The notes under the pieces: model-generated
Database searches by the model: none
What the model saw: only the letters and a program-made list of their open reading frames with translations
Told to the model about the DNA's origin: nothing
Shown here: in pieces, positions 1 to 7,997 of the stretch
Position numbering within the stretch: the first letter of the stretch is position 1
Layout: every line of letters starts with the position of its first letter
Source: Thermohahella caldifontis
GTDB taxonomy: Bacteria; Pseudomonadota; Gammaproteobacteria; Pseudomonadales; Oleiphilaceae
Length of the DNA: 64,000 nucleotides
NCBI RefSeq assembly: GCF_041153465.1
Contig: NZ_CP154858.1
Location: forward strand, 558,001 to 622,000
Direction: 5' to 3'
Translations under genes and position numbers: made by a program

Positions 1-927
1 TCCATCTATGATGGCATTCCCCATCTGCTGGCACCGGTGGTCACGGACATGAAGGATGCGGCCAATGCCCTGCGCTGGTGTGTGGGGGAAATGGAGCGCC
101 GCTACAAGCTCATGGCGGCGCTGGGCGTGCGCAATCTGGCCGGTTTCAACAAGAAGATCAGGGAAGCGGTTGCTGCCGGAACGCCCATCAAGGACCCGCT
201 CTGGCAGCCGGACGCCACGGCACTGGAAACCGAACAGCCCGAATTGTTGCCCTTGCCGTACATTGTGGTCGTGGTGGACGAGTTTGCCGACATGATGATG
301 ATCGTCGGCAAGAAGGTGGAAGAACTGATTGCCCGCATTGCCCAGAAGGCCCGGGCGGCAGGGATTCACCTCATCCTGGCGACGCAGCGTCCTTCGGTGG
401 ATGTCATCACCGGTCTGATCAAGGCCAACATCCCCACCCGGATTGCGTTCCAGGTCTCGTCCAAGATCGACTCGCGGACGATTCTGGACCAGGGCGGGGC
501 GGAACAGCTGCTCGGTCATGGTGACATGCTGTACATGCCGCCCGGCACCAGCCTGCCTGTCCGGGTGCATGGTGCCTTTGTGGCGGATGAGGAAGTGCAC
601 CGTGTCGTGGAAGAATGGAAAAGCCGTGGTGAGCCGGATTATCTTGAGGAGATCCTGGAGGGTGTGCACGAGAGCGACTTCCTGGCTTCCATGGACAAGG
701 ACGGAAGCGGCGGAGAAAGCGGTACGGAAAGCGATCCTCTGTTCGATCAGGCCGTGGCATTTGTCACCGAAACACGGCGCGCCTCCATTTCAGCCGTGCA
801 GCGGCGTCTGAAAATCGGCTACAATCGGGCAGCCAATCTGGTGGAAGCCATGGAAGCGGCGGGTATCGTCAGTCCGGCAGGTCACAACGGCGCCCGCGAG
901 GTGCTGGCACCACCGCCCCCCAAGTAA
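1..927 (+). CDS. ftsK: DNA translocase FtsK, C-terminal part (5' end outside window)
   Basis: The reading frame is open from the first base of the window, so only the last 308 residues are seen. FtsK is the septal hexameric motor that pumps chromosomal DNA during division and activates XerCD. Visible are the Walker B stretch VVVVDEFADM, the ATQRPSVDVITG segment and the GGAEQLLGHGDMLY segment of the RecA-like motor. The last ~65 residues form the winged-helix gamma domain (around RRLKIGYNRAANLVEAME) that reads polar KOPS sequences. It is followed 12 bases later by lolA, the usual gammaproteobacterial order. Confidence 0.97.
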   Translation, partial: SIYDGIPHLLAPVVTDMKDAANALRWCVGEMERRYKLMAALGVRNLAGFNKKIREAVAAGTPIKDPLWQPDATALETEQPELLPLPYIVVVVDEFADMMMIVGKKVEELIARIAQKARAAGIHLILATQRPSVDVITGLIKANIPTRIAFQVSSKIDSRTILDQGGAEQLLGHGDMLYMPPGTSLPVRVHGAFVADEEVHRVVEEWKSRGEPDYLEEILEGVHESDFLASMDKDGSGGESGTESDPLFDQAVAFVTETRRASISAVQRRLKIGYNRAANLVEAMEAAGIVSPAGHNGAREVLAPPPPK

Positions 928-939
928 AGGAGTCACCGA

Positions 940-1569
940 ATGAAGACAATTCATCGCATGTTTTTGGGCATTTTGCTGAATCTGGCTGTCGGGTTGGCTC
1001 AGGCGGACGCGCTTGCCGATCTGATTGAGCGCCTTTCCGGTATTCAGTCTGTCGAGGCCCGCTTCAGTCAGGTGGTGACCACCACGGAAGGTCAGCTCAT
1101 CCAGAACCTTACCGGAGAACTCAAGGCCCAGCGTCCCGGACGTTTTCGCTGGCATACGGATCCGCCACTGGAGCAGGAAGTGGTGACCGACGGCCAGTTT
1201 GTCTGGTTCCATGATCCGGATCTGGAACAGGTGACGGTCCAGCCGCTGAAAGGAGAGGCCGCCAGCACGCCGGCGTTGTTGTTCAGTGGTGATCCCGCCC
1301 GTATTGGCAGCCGTTATACCGTCCAATCACCCCGGGATCAGGTCTTTGTGCAGACGCCGAAAGAGCCCAGTGACCTGTTTGTCCAGCTGGCCATCCGGTT
1401 TGAAGGCGATACCCCGGTTGAGCTGGAAATACTGGATGCCCTCGGGCAGCGTACGCGCCTGACACTCCACAACGTGAAGCTCAATCCGGAACTGCCTGAC
1501 GGCACCTTCGACTTTGATCCGCCCGAGGGCGTGGACATCATCCGCAGCGAGGCCCCGGCGGGTGGCTGA
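940..1569 (+). CDS. lolA: Outer-membrane lipoprotein carrier protein LolA
   Basis: A 209-residue periplasmic chaperone that carries lipoproteins from the LolCDE transporter to LolB at the outer membrane. The N-terminus is a signal peptide (basic start, hydrophobic core, likely cleavage near AQADA). The mature part has the family pattern: an early VEARFSQ segment, PGRFRWHTDPP near residue 70 and a VTDGQFVWFHDPDLEQV strand. Length is normal for the family. AAAGGAG lies 6-7 bases before the ATG. It sits between ftsK and rarA and its end overlaps the rarA start by 8 bases, suggesting co-translation. Confidence 0.95.
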   Translation: MKTIHRMFLGILLNLAVGLAQADALADLIERLSGIQSVEARFSQVVTTTEGQLIQNLTGELKAQRPGRFRWHTDPPLEQEVVTDGQFVWFHDPDLEQVTVQPLKGEAASTPALLFSGDPARIGSRYTVQSPRDQVFVQTPKEPSDLFVQLAIRFEGDTPVELEILDALGQRTRLTLHNVKLNPELPDGTFDFDPPEGVDIIRSEAPAGG

Positions 1570-2881
1570 CCTGTTTGCCGACAGCCGGGATACGCGACCG
1601 CTGGCGGCGAGGATGCGGCCACAATCCCTCGATGAAGTGGTCGGGCAGCCGCACCTTGTGGGACCGGATGCCCCGCTTCGGCAGGTCCTTGAATCCGGCC
1701 AACTGCATTCCTGTCTGTTCTGGGGCCCGCCGGGCACGGGCAAGACCACGCTGGCCCGGCTGGTCTGCCAGTCCTCCGGCGCGACACTCCTGACGCTGTC
1801 CGCCGTGCAGTCCGGTATTGCCGATATCCGGCGTACCGCCGAGGAAGCTCAGCGCCTGCGTGCCGCAGGTCAGACGCCGGTTGTGTTCATCGACGAGATC
1901 CACCGTTATAACAAGTCTCAGCAGGACGCCCTTCTGCCCTGGGTGGAGGAGGGGACGTTCATCCTCATCGGTGCCACGACCGAGAACCCCGGGTTTGAAA
2001 TCAACAGTGCGCTGCTCTCGAGGCTTCAGGTCTACGTGCTCAAGGCACTGGATGAGAGTGCGGTCCAATCCCTGCTGCTGCGTGCACTGGAGCGGGAGGC
2101 ACCTCAGCTGACCGTGGATGCCGCCGTCCTGGAGCGGATTGCCCGTCAGTGCAGCGGTGATGCCCGTGCGGCGTTGACCACGCTGGAGGCGCTGATTCAG
2201 CAGGCCATGGCCGCGTCCGAAACACAGATCGGGCCGGACAGCCTCGAGCGGCTGGGGCAGGCGAGGATGCACCAGTTCGACAAGGGCGGAGATGCCTTTT
2301 ACGATCTGATCTCGGCCCTGCACAAATCGGTCCGGGGATCGGATCCGGACGCAGCCCTCTACTGGCTGGCCCGCATGCTCAAGGGCGGCTGTGATCCGCT
2401 GTACATCGCCCGGCGGGTTGTGCGCATGGCCAGTGAGGACATTGGCAATGCGGACCCCAGGGCACTGCGTCTGGCCCTGGATGCCTGGGAAACGCAGGAG
2501 CGGCTGGGCAGTCCGGAGGGCAAGCTGTCGCTGGCTCAGGCTGTGGTCTATCTGGCCGTTGCCCCGAAGAGCAACGCCGTGTACAGCGCCTGGAAGGCTG
2601 CGCTCAGACTGGTTCGGGAAGCACCCGATTACCCTGTGCCGGAGCACCTGCGCAACGCCCCGACGCGCTTTGCCGAATCCCAGGGACATGGTGCAGGATA
2701 CCGTTATGCCCATGACGAGCCTGATGCCTATGCGGCAGGAGAATGCTATTTTCCGGAAGCCCTGGCCGACACGCAGTTTTATGAACCTGTCCCGCGTGGG
2801 CTGGAGATTCGCATCGGCGAGAAACTTGAACGCCTGAAGACACTGGATGAGCGTGCAGACAAGAGGAGGTATCCGCGGTGA
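1562..2881 (+). CDS. rarA: Replication-associated recombination protein A (AAA+ ATPase)
   Basis: RarA (MgsA) is a clamp-loader-related AAA+ ATPase acting at stalled replication forks. I place the start at GTG 1562 because the protein then begins VADLFADSRDTRPLAARMRP, matching the usual family N-terminus; a longer frame from 1514 would lie inside lolA. It is 439 residues. Walker A GPPGTGKTT, Walker B VVFIDEIHR, sensor segment GATTENPGFEIN and the C-terminal tetramerisation region are all present. The TGA overlaps the GTG of crcB (GTGA), so the two are probably translationally coupled. Confidence 0.95.
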   Translation: MADLFADSRDTRPLAARMRPQSLDEVVGQPHLVGPDAPLRQVLESGQLHSCLFWGPPGTGKTTLARLVCQSSGATLLTLSAVQSGIADIRRTAEEAQRLRAAGQTPVVFIDEIHRYNKSQQDALLPWVEEGTFILIGATTENPGFEINSALLSRLQVYVLKALDESAVQSLLLRALEREAPQLTVDAAVLERIARQCSGDARAALTTLEALIQQAMAASETQIGPDSLERLGQARMHQFDKGGDAFYDLISALHKSVRGSDPDAALYWLARMLKGGCDPLYIARRVVRMASEDIGNADPRALRLALDAWETQERLGSPEGKLSLAQAVVYLAVAPKSNAVYSAWKAALRLVREAPDYPVPEHLRNAPTRFAESQGHGAGYRYAHDEPDAYAAGECYFPEALADTQFYEPVPRGLEIRIGEKLERLKTLDERADKRRYPR

Positions 2882-3276
2882 AATCCATCATGCTCGGCCA
2901 CTTGCCCTGGGTTGCACTGGGGGGTGCCATGGGTGCAACGCTGCGCTACATTCTGGTCGCACTCGTGACCGAATGGGCCGGCAAGGCGTTCCCGTGGGGG
3001 ACACTCTTTGTCAATGTGCTGGGCTCCTTCATACTGGGTGGTTGTTTTGTCTATATCATGGAAAGACTCGGTGGTCATCCGGAGCTGCGCGCCATCATCA
3101 TCGTCGGGATGCTCGGTGCACTGACCACCTTTTCCACCTTTGCGCTGGAAATCTGGGGATTTCTCGAACACGCCCAGTGGGGGCTGGCTGTGTTGTATGC
3201 GCTGTCCAGCGTGGTACTATGCGTCCTTTCTGTCAGTGCGGGTATTCTTGTCGCCCGGCAGGTCTTTGTCGTCTGA
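2878..3276 (+). CDS. crcB: Fluoride ion channel CrcB/Fluc
   Basis: A 132-residue inner-membrane protein of the Fluc family, which works as a dual-topology dimer to export fluoride. Four hydrophobic helices are seen. Family motifs include GAMGATLRY near residue 18, GTLFVNVLGSFILGG near residue 42 and GALTTFSTFALE near residue 78, where TFSTF carries the conserved pore Phe/Thr residues. The GTG start has a good AGGAGGT site ~7 bases upstream and overlaps the rarA stop. There is no room for a fluoride riboswitch. Confidence 0.94.
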   Translation: MKSIMLGHLPWVALGGAMGATLRYILVALVTEWAGKAFPWGTLFVNVLGSFILGGCFVYIMERLGGHPELRAIIIVGMLGALTTFSTFALEIWGFLEHAQWGLAVLYALSSVVLCVLSVSAGILVARQVFVV

Positions 3277-3304
3277 CTCTCAACCATATTTGTCAGGAAC
3301 GTAG

Positions 3305-4582
3305 ATGATTGATCCGAAAAAACTCCGCAATGAAACCGAAGCCGTCGCCCGAGCGCTGGCCAAGAAACATTTTGAGCTGGATACGGCCGCCTTCGAGGCC
3401 CTGGAAGAACGCCGCAAGGCCGTCCAGGTGCGTACCGAGCAGCTTCAGAACGAGCGCAACACCACCTCAAAACAGATCGGGCGCCTGAAGGCTCAGGGTG
3501 AGGACATTCAGCCCGTGCTGGAGCAGGTTGCCCGGCTCAAGGCCGATCTGGAAGCTGCCGAGGCGGAGCTGCGCCAGATTCAGGAAGAAATGGATGCGCT
3601 GATGCTGAGTATTCCCAATCTTCCCGATGAATCGGTGCCGGAAGGGCAGTCGGAAGAGGACAATGTGGAAGTCAGGCGCTGGGGAACGCCTCCGGCTTTC
3701 GACTTTGAGCCCAAGGATCATGTGGCACTGGGCGAGGCACTGGGCGGTCTGGATTTTGCCGCGGGCGCGAAACTCTCCGGTGCCCGCTTTGTGGTCATGC
3801 GTCAGGATATTGCCCGTCTGCATCGTGCCCTGGCCCAGTTCATGCTGGATACCCATACCACAAAGCACGGCTATCAGGAGGTCTATGTACCGTATCTGGT
3901 GGAGCCGCACGTCCTGCAGGGCACCGGGCAACTTCCCAAGTTCGAGGATGACCTGTTCAAGGTACCGGGCGAGCGGAATTTCTATCTGATCCCGACAGCC
4001 GAAGTGCCGGTGACCAATCTGGTGCGGGATACCATACTTGAAGCGGATCAGCTGCCCCTGCGGATGACCGCGCACACCCCCTGCTTCCGCAGTGAGGCGG
4101 GCAGCTACGGCCGGGATACACGCGGCATGATCCGTCAGCACCAGTTTGACAAGGTTGAGCTCATCCAGATTGTCCGGCCCGAGGAATCCATGGCCGCACT
4201 GGAGGCGCTGACCGGCCATGCCGAGTCCATCCTGCAGGCGCTCAACCTGCCTTACCGGGTCGTGACGCTCTGCGGTGGCGATCTCGGGTTCTCGGCAGCA
4301 AAAACCTATGACATTGAGGTCTGGCTGCCCGGTCAGAATACCTATCGGGAAATCAGTTCCTGCAGCAACTGCACGGATTTCCAGGCCCGGCGGATGAAGG
4401 CCCGTTTCCGCAATCCGGATACCGGCAAGCCGGAACTCGTGCACACGCTCAATGGTTCCGGCCTGGCTGTGGGACGCACGCTGATCGCCGTCATGGAAAA
4501 CTATCAGCAGGCCGATGGCAGCATCGTGATTCCCGAGGCACTGCGCCCGTACATGAACGGGCAGACCGTCATCGGAGGCTGA
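3305..4582 (+). CDS. serS: Seryl-tRNA synthetase
   Basis: A 425-residue class II aminoacyl-tRNA synthetase that charges tRNA-Ser and tRNA-Sec. The first ~110 residues are the antiparallel coiled coil that grips the long variable arm of tRNA-Ser, rich in Glu/Gln/Arg. Class II motifs follow: motif 2 around TPCFRSEAGSYGRDTRGMIRQ, and motif 3 near the C-terminus around LNGSGLAVGRTLIAVMENYQ. The ATG follows AGGAACGTAG. It ends one base before cysG. The window also encodes a tRNA-Ser(UGA). Confidence 0.97.
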   Translation: MIDPKKLRNETEAVARALAKKHFELDTAAFEALEERRKAVQVRTEQLQNERNTTSKQIGRLKAQGEDIQPVLEQVARLKADLEAAEAELRQIQEEMDALMLSIPNLPDESVPEGQSEEDNVEVRRWGTPPAFDFEPKDHVALGEALGGLDFAAGAKLSGARFVVMRQDIARLHRALAQFMLDTHTTKHGYQEVYVPYLVEPHVLQGTGQLPKFEDDLFKVPGERNFYLIPTAEVPVTNLVRDTILEADQLPLRMTAHTPCFRSEAGSYGRDTRGMIRQHQFDKVELIQIVRPEESMAALEALTGHAESILQALNLPYRVVTLCGGDLGFSAAKTYDIEVWLPGQNTYREISSCSNCTDFQARRMKARFRNPDTGKPELVHTLNGSGLAVGRTLIAVMENYQQADGSIVIPEALRPYMNGQTVIGG

Positions 4583-4583
4583 T

Positions 4584-5933
4584 ATGCACGGCGAATCCCT
4601 GCAGCTGGATGTGTTGCCCGTCTCCCTCAAGGTCAGAGGGCAGCGTGTTGTGGTGCTCGGAGACACCACCGAGGCGCGGCGCAAGGTGGAACTGCTCAGG
4701 CAGGCCGGGGCGGAAGTGGACCAGCGCCCCCGCCTTCCCGAAGAAGGTGCGGAATCCTGGTTGCAGGGGGCCTGGCTGGCCGTGGGTGCCAGCCAGGATG
4801 AAAGCGAGAACGCCAGACTGTCTGCCGCGGCGCAGGCTCAGGACATTCCTGTGAATGTGGTGGCGCGGCCAGCGCTGAGCACTTTCATTTTTCCATCCAT
4901 CATCAACCGCCATCCCATTACGGTGGCAGTGTCCAGTGGCGGCGCCAGCCCGGTGCTGACCCGCAAGATCCGGGATCAGCTGGAGTCAGTCCTGCCTGCG
5001 GGGCTGGGCCGTCTGGCCATGTTCATTCATGGTCTGCGTGAGCGGGTGCGGGAGGCGTTGCCGGAGATCCCGCAGCGTCGCGCGTTCTGGGAGAAGATCA
5101 TCGACGGGCATGTGGGAGAACGGGTGCTGGCCGGCCAGACAGATGCCGCATCCCGCCAGGTGGATACGTTACTGCAGCATGCCGAGGCCCGGAAGCTGGG
5201 TGAGGCCTATCTTATCGGGGCCGGTCCCGGTGATCCGGATCTGCTGACGTTCCGTGCATTGCGCCTGCTGCGCCAGGCAGACGTGGTCCTGTATGACCGG
5301 CTGGTGTCACCTCAAATTATCGATATGGTGCGCCGGGATGCGGAACTGATCTACGTGGGCAAGGCCCGTGCCGACCATGCGGTGCCTCAGGAAGAGATCA
5401 CCCGGCTGCTGATTGAGCATGCCCGCAAAGGCAAGCGTGTGGCCCGCATCAAGGGGGGCGATCCGTTCATTTTCGGCCGTGGCGGCGAGGAGATCGAAGG
5501 GCTTGCCGAGGCCGGCATCCCGTTTCAGGTGGTGCCGGGGATTACCGCCGCTGCGGGATGCGGGGCCTATGCGGGTATCCCGCTCACGCACCGGGATCAT
5601 GCCCAGTCCGTGCGTTTCATCACGGGCCATCTGCGTGACGGCAGCTGTGACCTGAACTGGGAAGCGCTGGCGGCACCCGGACAGACGCTGGTATTCTACA
5701 TGGGGCTGGTCAGCCTTCCGCAAATTTCCAGAGGACTCACTGGTGCCGGCGTGTCTCCGGAAATGCCCGTCGCGGTGGTTTCCCGGGGCACGCTTCCGGA
5801 TCAGCAGGTGGTGACGGGAACGCTCGCAACGATCGCACAAAACGTGGCAGACGCCGGTGTCCCGGGGCCTGCCATCGTGATTGTGGGAACGGTGGTGACG
5901 CTGCGCGAAAAGCTCAACTGGCGCAGCGCCTAA
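4584..5933 (+). CDS. cysG: Siroheme synthase CysG with degenerate dehydrogenase/chelatase half
   Basis: A two-module enzyme of 449 residues. The C-terminal half is a convincing uroporphyrinogen-III methyltransferase: GAGPGDPDLLT, VVLYDRLVS, RIKGGDPFIFGRGGEE, TAAAGCGAYAGIPLTHR. The N-terminal half resembles precorrin-2 dehydrogenase/sirohydrochlorin ferrochelatase, but the NAD-binding GGG motif of E. coli CysG is GDT here (residues 26-28). The conserved NVVD, whose Asp104 is catalytic in the Salmonella/E. coli enzymes, reads NVVA (Ala94). SSGGASPVL is kept. So methyltransferase activity is expected, while oxidation and iron insertion are doubtful. GGAGG precedes the ATG. Confidence 0.9.
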   Translation: MHGESLQLDVLPVSLKVRGQRVVVLGDTTEARRKVELLRQAGAEVDQRPRLPEEGAESWLQGAWLAVGASQDESENARLSAAAQAQDIPVNVVARPALSTFIFPSIINRHPITVAVSSGGASPVLTRKIRDQLESVLPAGLGRLAMFIHGLRERVREALPEIPQRRAFWEKIIDGHVGERVLAGQTDAASRQVDTLLQHAEARKLGEAYLIGAGPGDPDLLTFRALRLLRQADVVLYDRLVSPQIIDMVRRDAELIYVGKARADHAVPQEEITRLLIEHARKGKRVARIKGGDPFIFGRGGEEIEGLAEAGIPFQVVPGITAAAGCGAYAGIPLTHRDHAQSVRFITGHLRDGSCDLNWEALAAPGQTLVFYMGLVSLPQISRGLTGAGVSPEMPVAVVSRGTLPDQQVVTGTLATIAQNVADAGVPGPAIVIVGTVVTLREKLNWRSA

Positions 5934-5935
5934 AG

Positions 5936-7009
5936 TCAGCCCTGCAGGCGTTCGGGCAGGGTGTCCCGCACCGTATCACGCAGCTTGCGCAGCGCGGTTT
6001 CGGTCGTTTCCCAGTCGATGCAGGCGTCGGTCACCGATACGCCATACTTGAGTTGGGACAGGTCTTCCGGGATCGATTGGTTGCCCCAGTTCAGGTTGCT
6101 CTCGATCATGACGCCGACGATGGAACGATTGCCTTCCTGAATCTGATGGGCGATGTCATCCAGCACCAGCGGCTGCAGTTCGGGCTTCTTGTTGCTGTTG
6201 GCGTGGCTGCAGTCAATCATGATGGCCTCGCGCAGGCCTGCCTTGCGCAGTGCATCTTCGGTCAGCTTCACGCTGACAGTGTCATAATTGGGCTTGCCGC
6301 CACCGCCTCGCAGTACCACGTGGGAATAGGGGTTGCCGCGGGTCTTGACGATGGATACCCGTCCCTCGCGGTTGATACCGAGGAAGGCATGGGGTGCCGA
6401 TGCGGACTTCATGGCGTTGATGGCCACATCCAGATTGCCATCGGTGCCGTTCTTGAAACCGATGGGCATGGACAGGCCGCTGCTCATTTCCCGGTGCGTC
6501 TGGGATTCGGTTGTCCGCGCACCAATGGCACTCCAGGATACCGTGTCCTGCAGATACTGGGGTGAAATGGGATCCAGGGCTTCCGTGGCGATCGGCAACC
6601 CCATTTCGGTCAGGTCCACCATCAGGCGGCGTCCGATGTGAAGACCGCGCTCGATATCGAAGGTATCGTTCAGATCCGGGTCATTGATCAGCCCTTTCCA
6701 GCCCACGGTGGTGCGCGGTTTTTCGAAATACACGCGCATGACCAGTACCAGGGTGTCGGACAGCTCGTCTGCCAGCGTTCTGAGGCGCTCGGCGTATTCC
6801 CTCGCGGCCTTGACGTCATGAATGGAGCAGGGGCCCACCACCACGAAAAGACGGTGATCCTTGCCGTCCAGAATGTCCATGATGGTCTGCCGGCCCCGGA
6901 GAACCGTTTCCCGGGCGGCGTCTGTGAGCGGGATGTCCTGTTTGAGTTGATCGGGAGTGATGAGTTCACTCAGACTTTCGACATTGACGTTTTCAACTTG
7001 ATTGAGCAT
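5936..7009 (-). CDS. aroG: 3-deoxy-7-phosphoheptulonate (DAHP) synthase
   Basis: A 357-residue class I (AroFGH type) DAHP synthase, the first step of the shikimate pathway, joining phosphoenolpyruvate and erythrose 4-phosphate. Clear family motifs: VVGPCSIHD near residue 60, MRVYFEKPRTTVGWKGLINDP near residue 92, GARTTESQTHREMSSGLSMP near residue 164, DCSHANSNK near 267 and GVMIESNL near 299. The isozyme type (Phe, Tyr or Trp feedback) cannot be told from sequence alone. It converges on cysG with a 2-base gap. Confidence 0.95.
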   Translation of the reverse strand: MLNQVENVNVESLSELITPDQLKQDIPLTDAARETVLRGRQTIMDILDGKDHRLFVVVGPCSIHDVKAAREYAERLRTLADELSDTLVLVMRVYFEKPRTTVGWKGLINDPDLNDTFDIERGLHIGRRLMVDLTEMGLPIATEALDPISPQYLQDTVSWSAIGARTTESQTHREMSSGLSMPIGFKNGTDGNLDVAINAMKSASAPHAFLGINREGRVSIVKTRGNPYSHVVLRGGGGKPNYDTVSVKLTEDALRKAGLREAIMIDCSHANSNKKPELQPLVLDDIAHQIQEGNRSIVGVMIESNLNWGNQSIPEDLSQLKYGVSVTDACIDWETTETALRKLRDTVRDTLPERLQG

Positions 7010-7113
7010 TGCAGTTCCAGTGTGAGATGTCCTGATTGTACGGATTTGTGGCAGCTATGGTGTCCGATCAGGCGGGGAAATGCAATGCTCTGGCGGGCCT
7101 TGAGCCCGCTTGG

Positions 7114-7302
7114 TCAGCAGCAGTTGTGCGGCAACCAGGGGAACGCCTCCAGCGGCAGATCGTTGCGTCGACGGTCATCCCGTCTGCGTTCGAGCAGCAG
7201 CGCCCCCTGACGATGAAACGATCCCATTTCATTGGGTGCCAGGCGCCTGCGCTCACGGTGTCGTCTTTCGAGTGTGAGGTCGTAGGGTGTGGAATGTTGC
7301 AT
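7114..7302 (-). CDS. Small Arg-rich protein, unknown function
   Basis: A possible 62-residue protein I do not recognise. Support comes from the start: the ATG at 7302 is preceded by GGAGGAGG at a spacing of 7-8 bases, one of the best Shine-Dalgarno sites in the window. About 13 of 62 residues are Arg, in two clusters (ERRHRERRR near residue 12 and ERRRDDRRR near 39), and it ends in two Cys. It lies 104 bases upstream of aroG on the same strand. Few aromatic residues argue against a classic attenuator leader peptide. It could be an RNA- or nucleotide-binding microprotein, or not translated at all. Confidence 0.45.
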   Translation of the reverse strand: MQHSTPYDLTLERRHRERRRLAPNEMGSFHRQGALLLERRRDDRRRNDLPLEAFPWLPHNCC

Positions 7303-7659
7303 GATGGGTCCTCCTCCGTCGTTTTTGTTGTCCCCGGTTAAATTTTACCTCATGGCGGCCAGAAGTGTGCGATTGCTCACAAAATATATTGGTCTAACCG
7401 AGTCGTGCGGAAATATCAGGAAGATATAAAACGGGCGGCTTGTTTCTCCGGGGTGATATGGACTGTGGCAGGGTTACTCATTCGCCATATCACTCGGTGG
7501 GCAACCGGGATCCGGCATGACCTGAACGACCGCAAAGCACTTGATGGCCCTCCCATTTATCGGGAAAGATGGTTAATATGACCCCGGTCAGTTCGGGCGG
7601 GAGACGTGTGTCATCCACGCGACCCGTCATCAATAAAATTGTTTCGACAGGGCAACAAG
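7303..7659. other. Intergenic region, divergent; contains a 9-bp inverted repeat
   Basis: About 357 bases between the small Arg-rich ORF (left) and the gene at 7660 (right), which point away from each other. I see no ORF with a credible start. An inverted repeat GTGATATGG (7453-7461) / CCATATCAC (7485-7493) with a 23-base spacer is the only clear structure. Promoters for both flanking genes should lie here, but I see no near-consensus -35/-10 pair. Confidence 0.5.
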
Positions 7660-7974
7660 ATGAAAACGGTCCACAAGTTCAAGCTCAACAGTGATGGTTC
7701 GCTCAACAAGATTGCGCTGCGTGAAGGTTACCGTGTGCTCAAGACAGATTTCATTGTGGCAGAGAAGGCTGTCTTTATCTGGGTGGAGCATCCGCTCAGT
7801 GTGACCGTGCCTGAAGTCAGCGTGTATTTCCGTGTCGTCCATTCCGGCGATCCCATTCCCATGGAATATGTCCATGCCGGAACGGCGCTGGATGAATTCA
7901 CACCTGAAGCCTATCATGTCTATGAGGTGCCCGAAGCCCTGGCGCAGAAAGAGCAGCGGGAAGATGTTGCCTGA
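7660..7974 (+). CDS. Conserved hypothetical protein (104 aa)
   Basis: I do not know its function. The start is placed at ATG 7660 (MKTVHKFKLNSDGS) because AGGG lies about 7 bases before it; a longer frame from 7606 has no such site. The pattern is a soluble, beta-rich small protein with no signal peptide or membrane helix. It loosely resembles small phage/bacterial proteins of the DUF7352 kind (short opening strand, then a segment ending in FIWVEHP), but that is a weak guess. It lies 23 bases upstream of the DUF1631-like gene in the same direction. Confidence 0.75.
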   Translation: MKTVHKFKLNSDGSLNKIALREGYRVLKTDFIVAEKAVFIWVEHPLSVTVPEVSVYFRVVHSGDPIPMEYVHAGTALDEFTPEAYHVYEVPEALAQKEQREDVA

Positions 7975-7997
7975 GCCATCTTGAACACAGGAGCCGG

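Noticed and set aside
1538..2713. A 391-codon open frame antisense to rarA
   Set aside because: RarA has full Walker motifs on the + strand.
2860..2880. Fluoride riboswitch upstream of crcB
   Set aside because: crcB overlaps the end of rarA and no leader exists.
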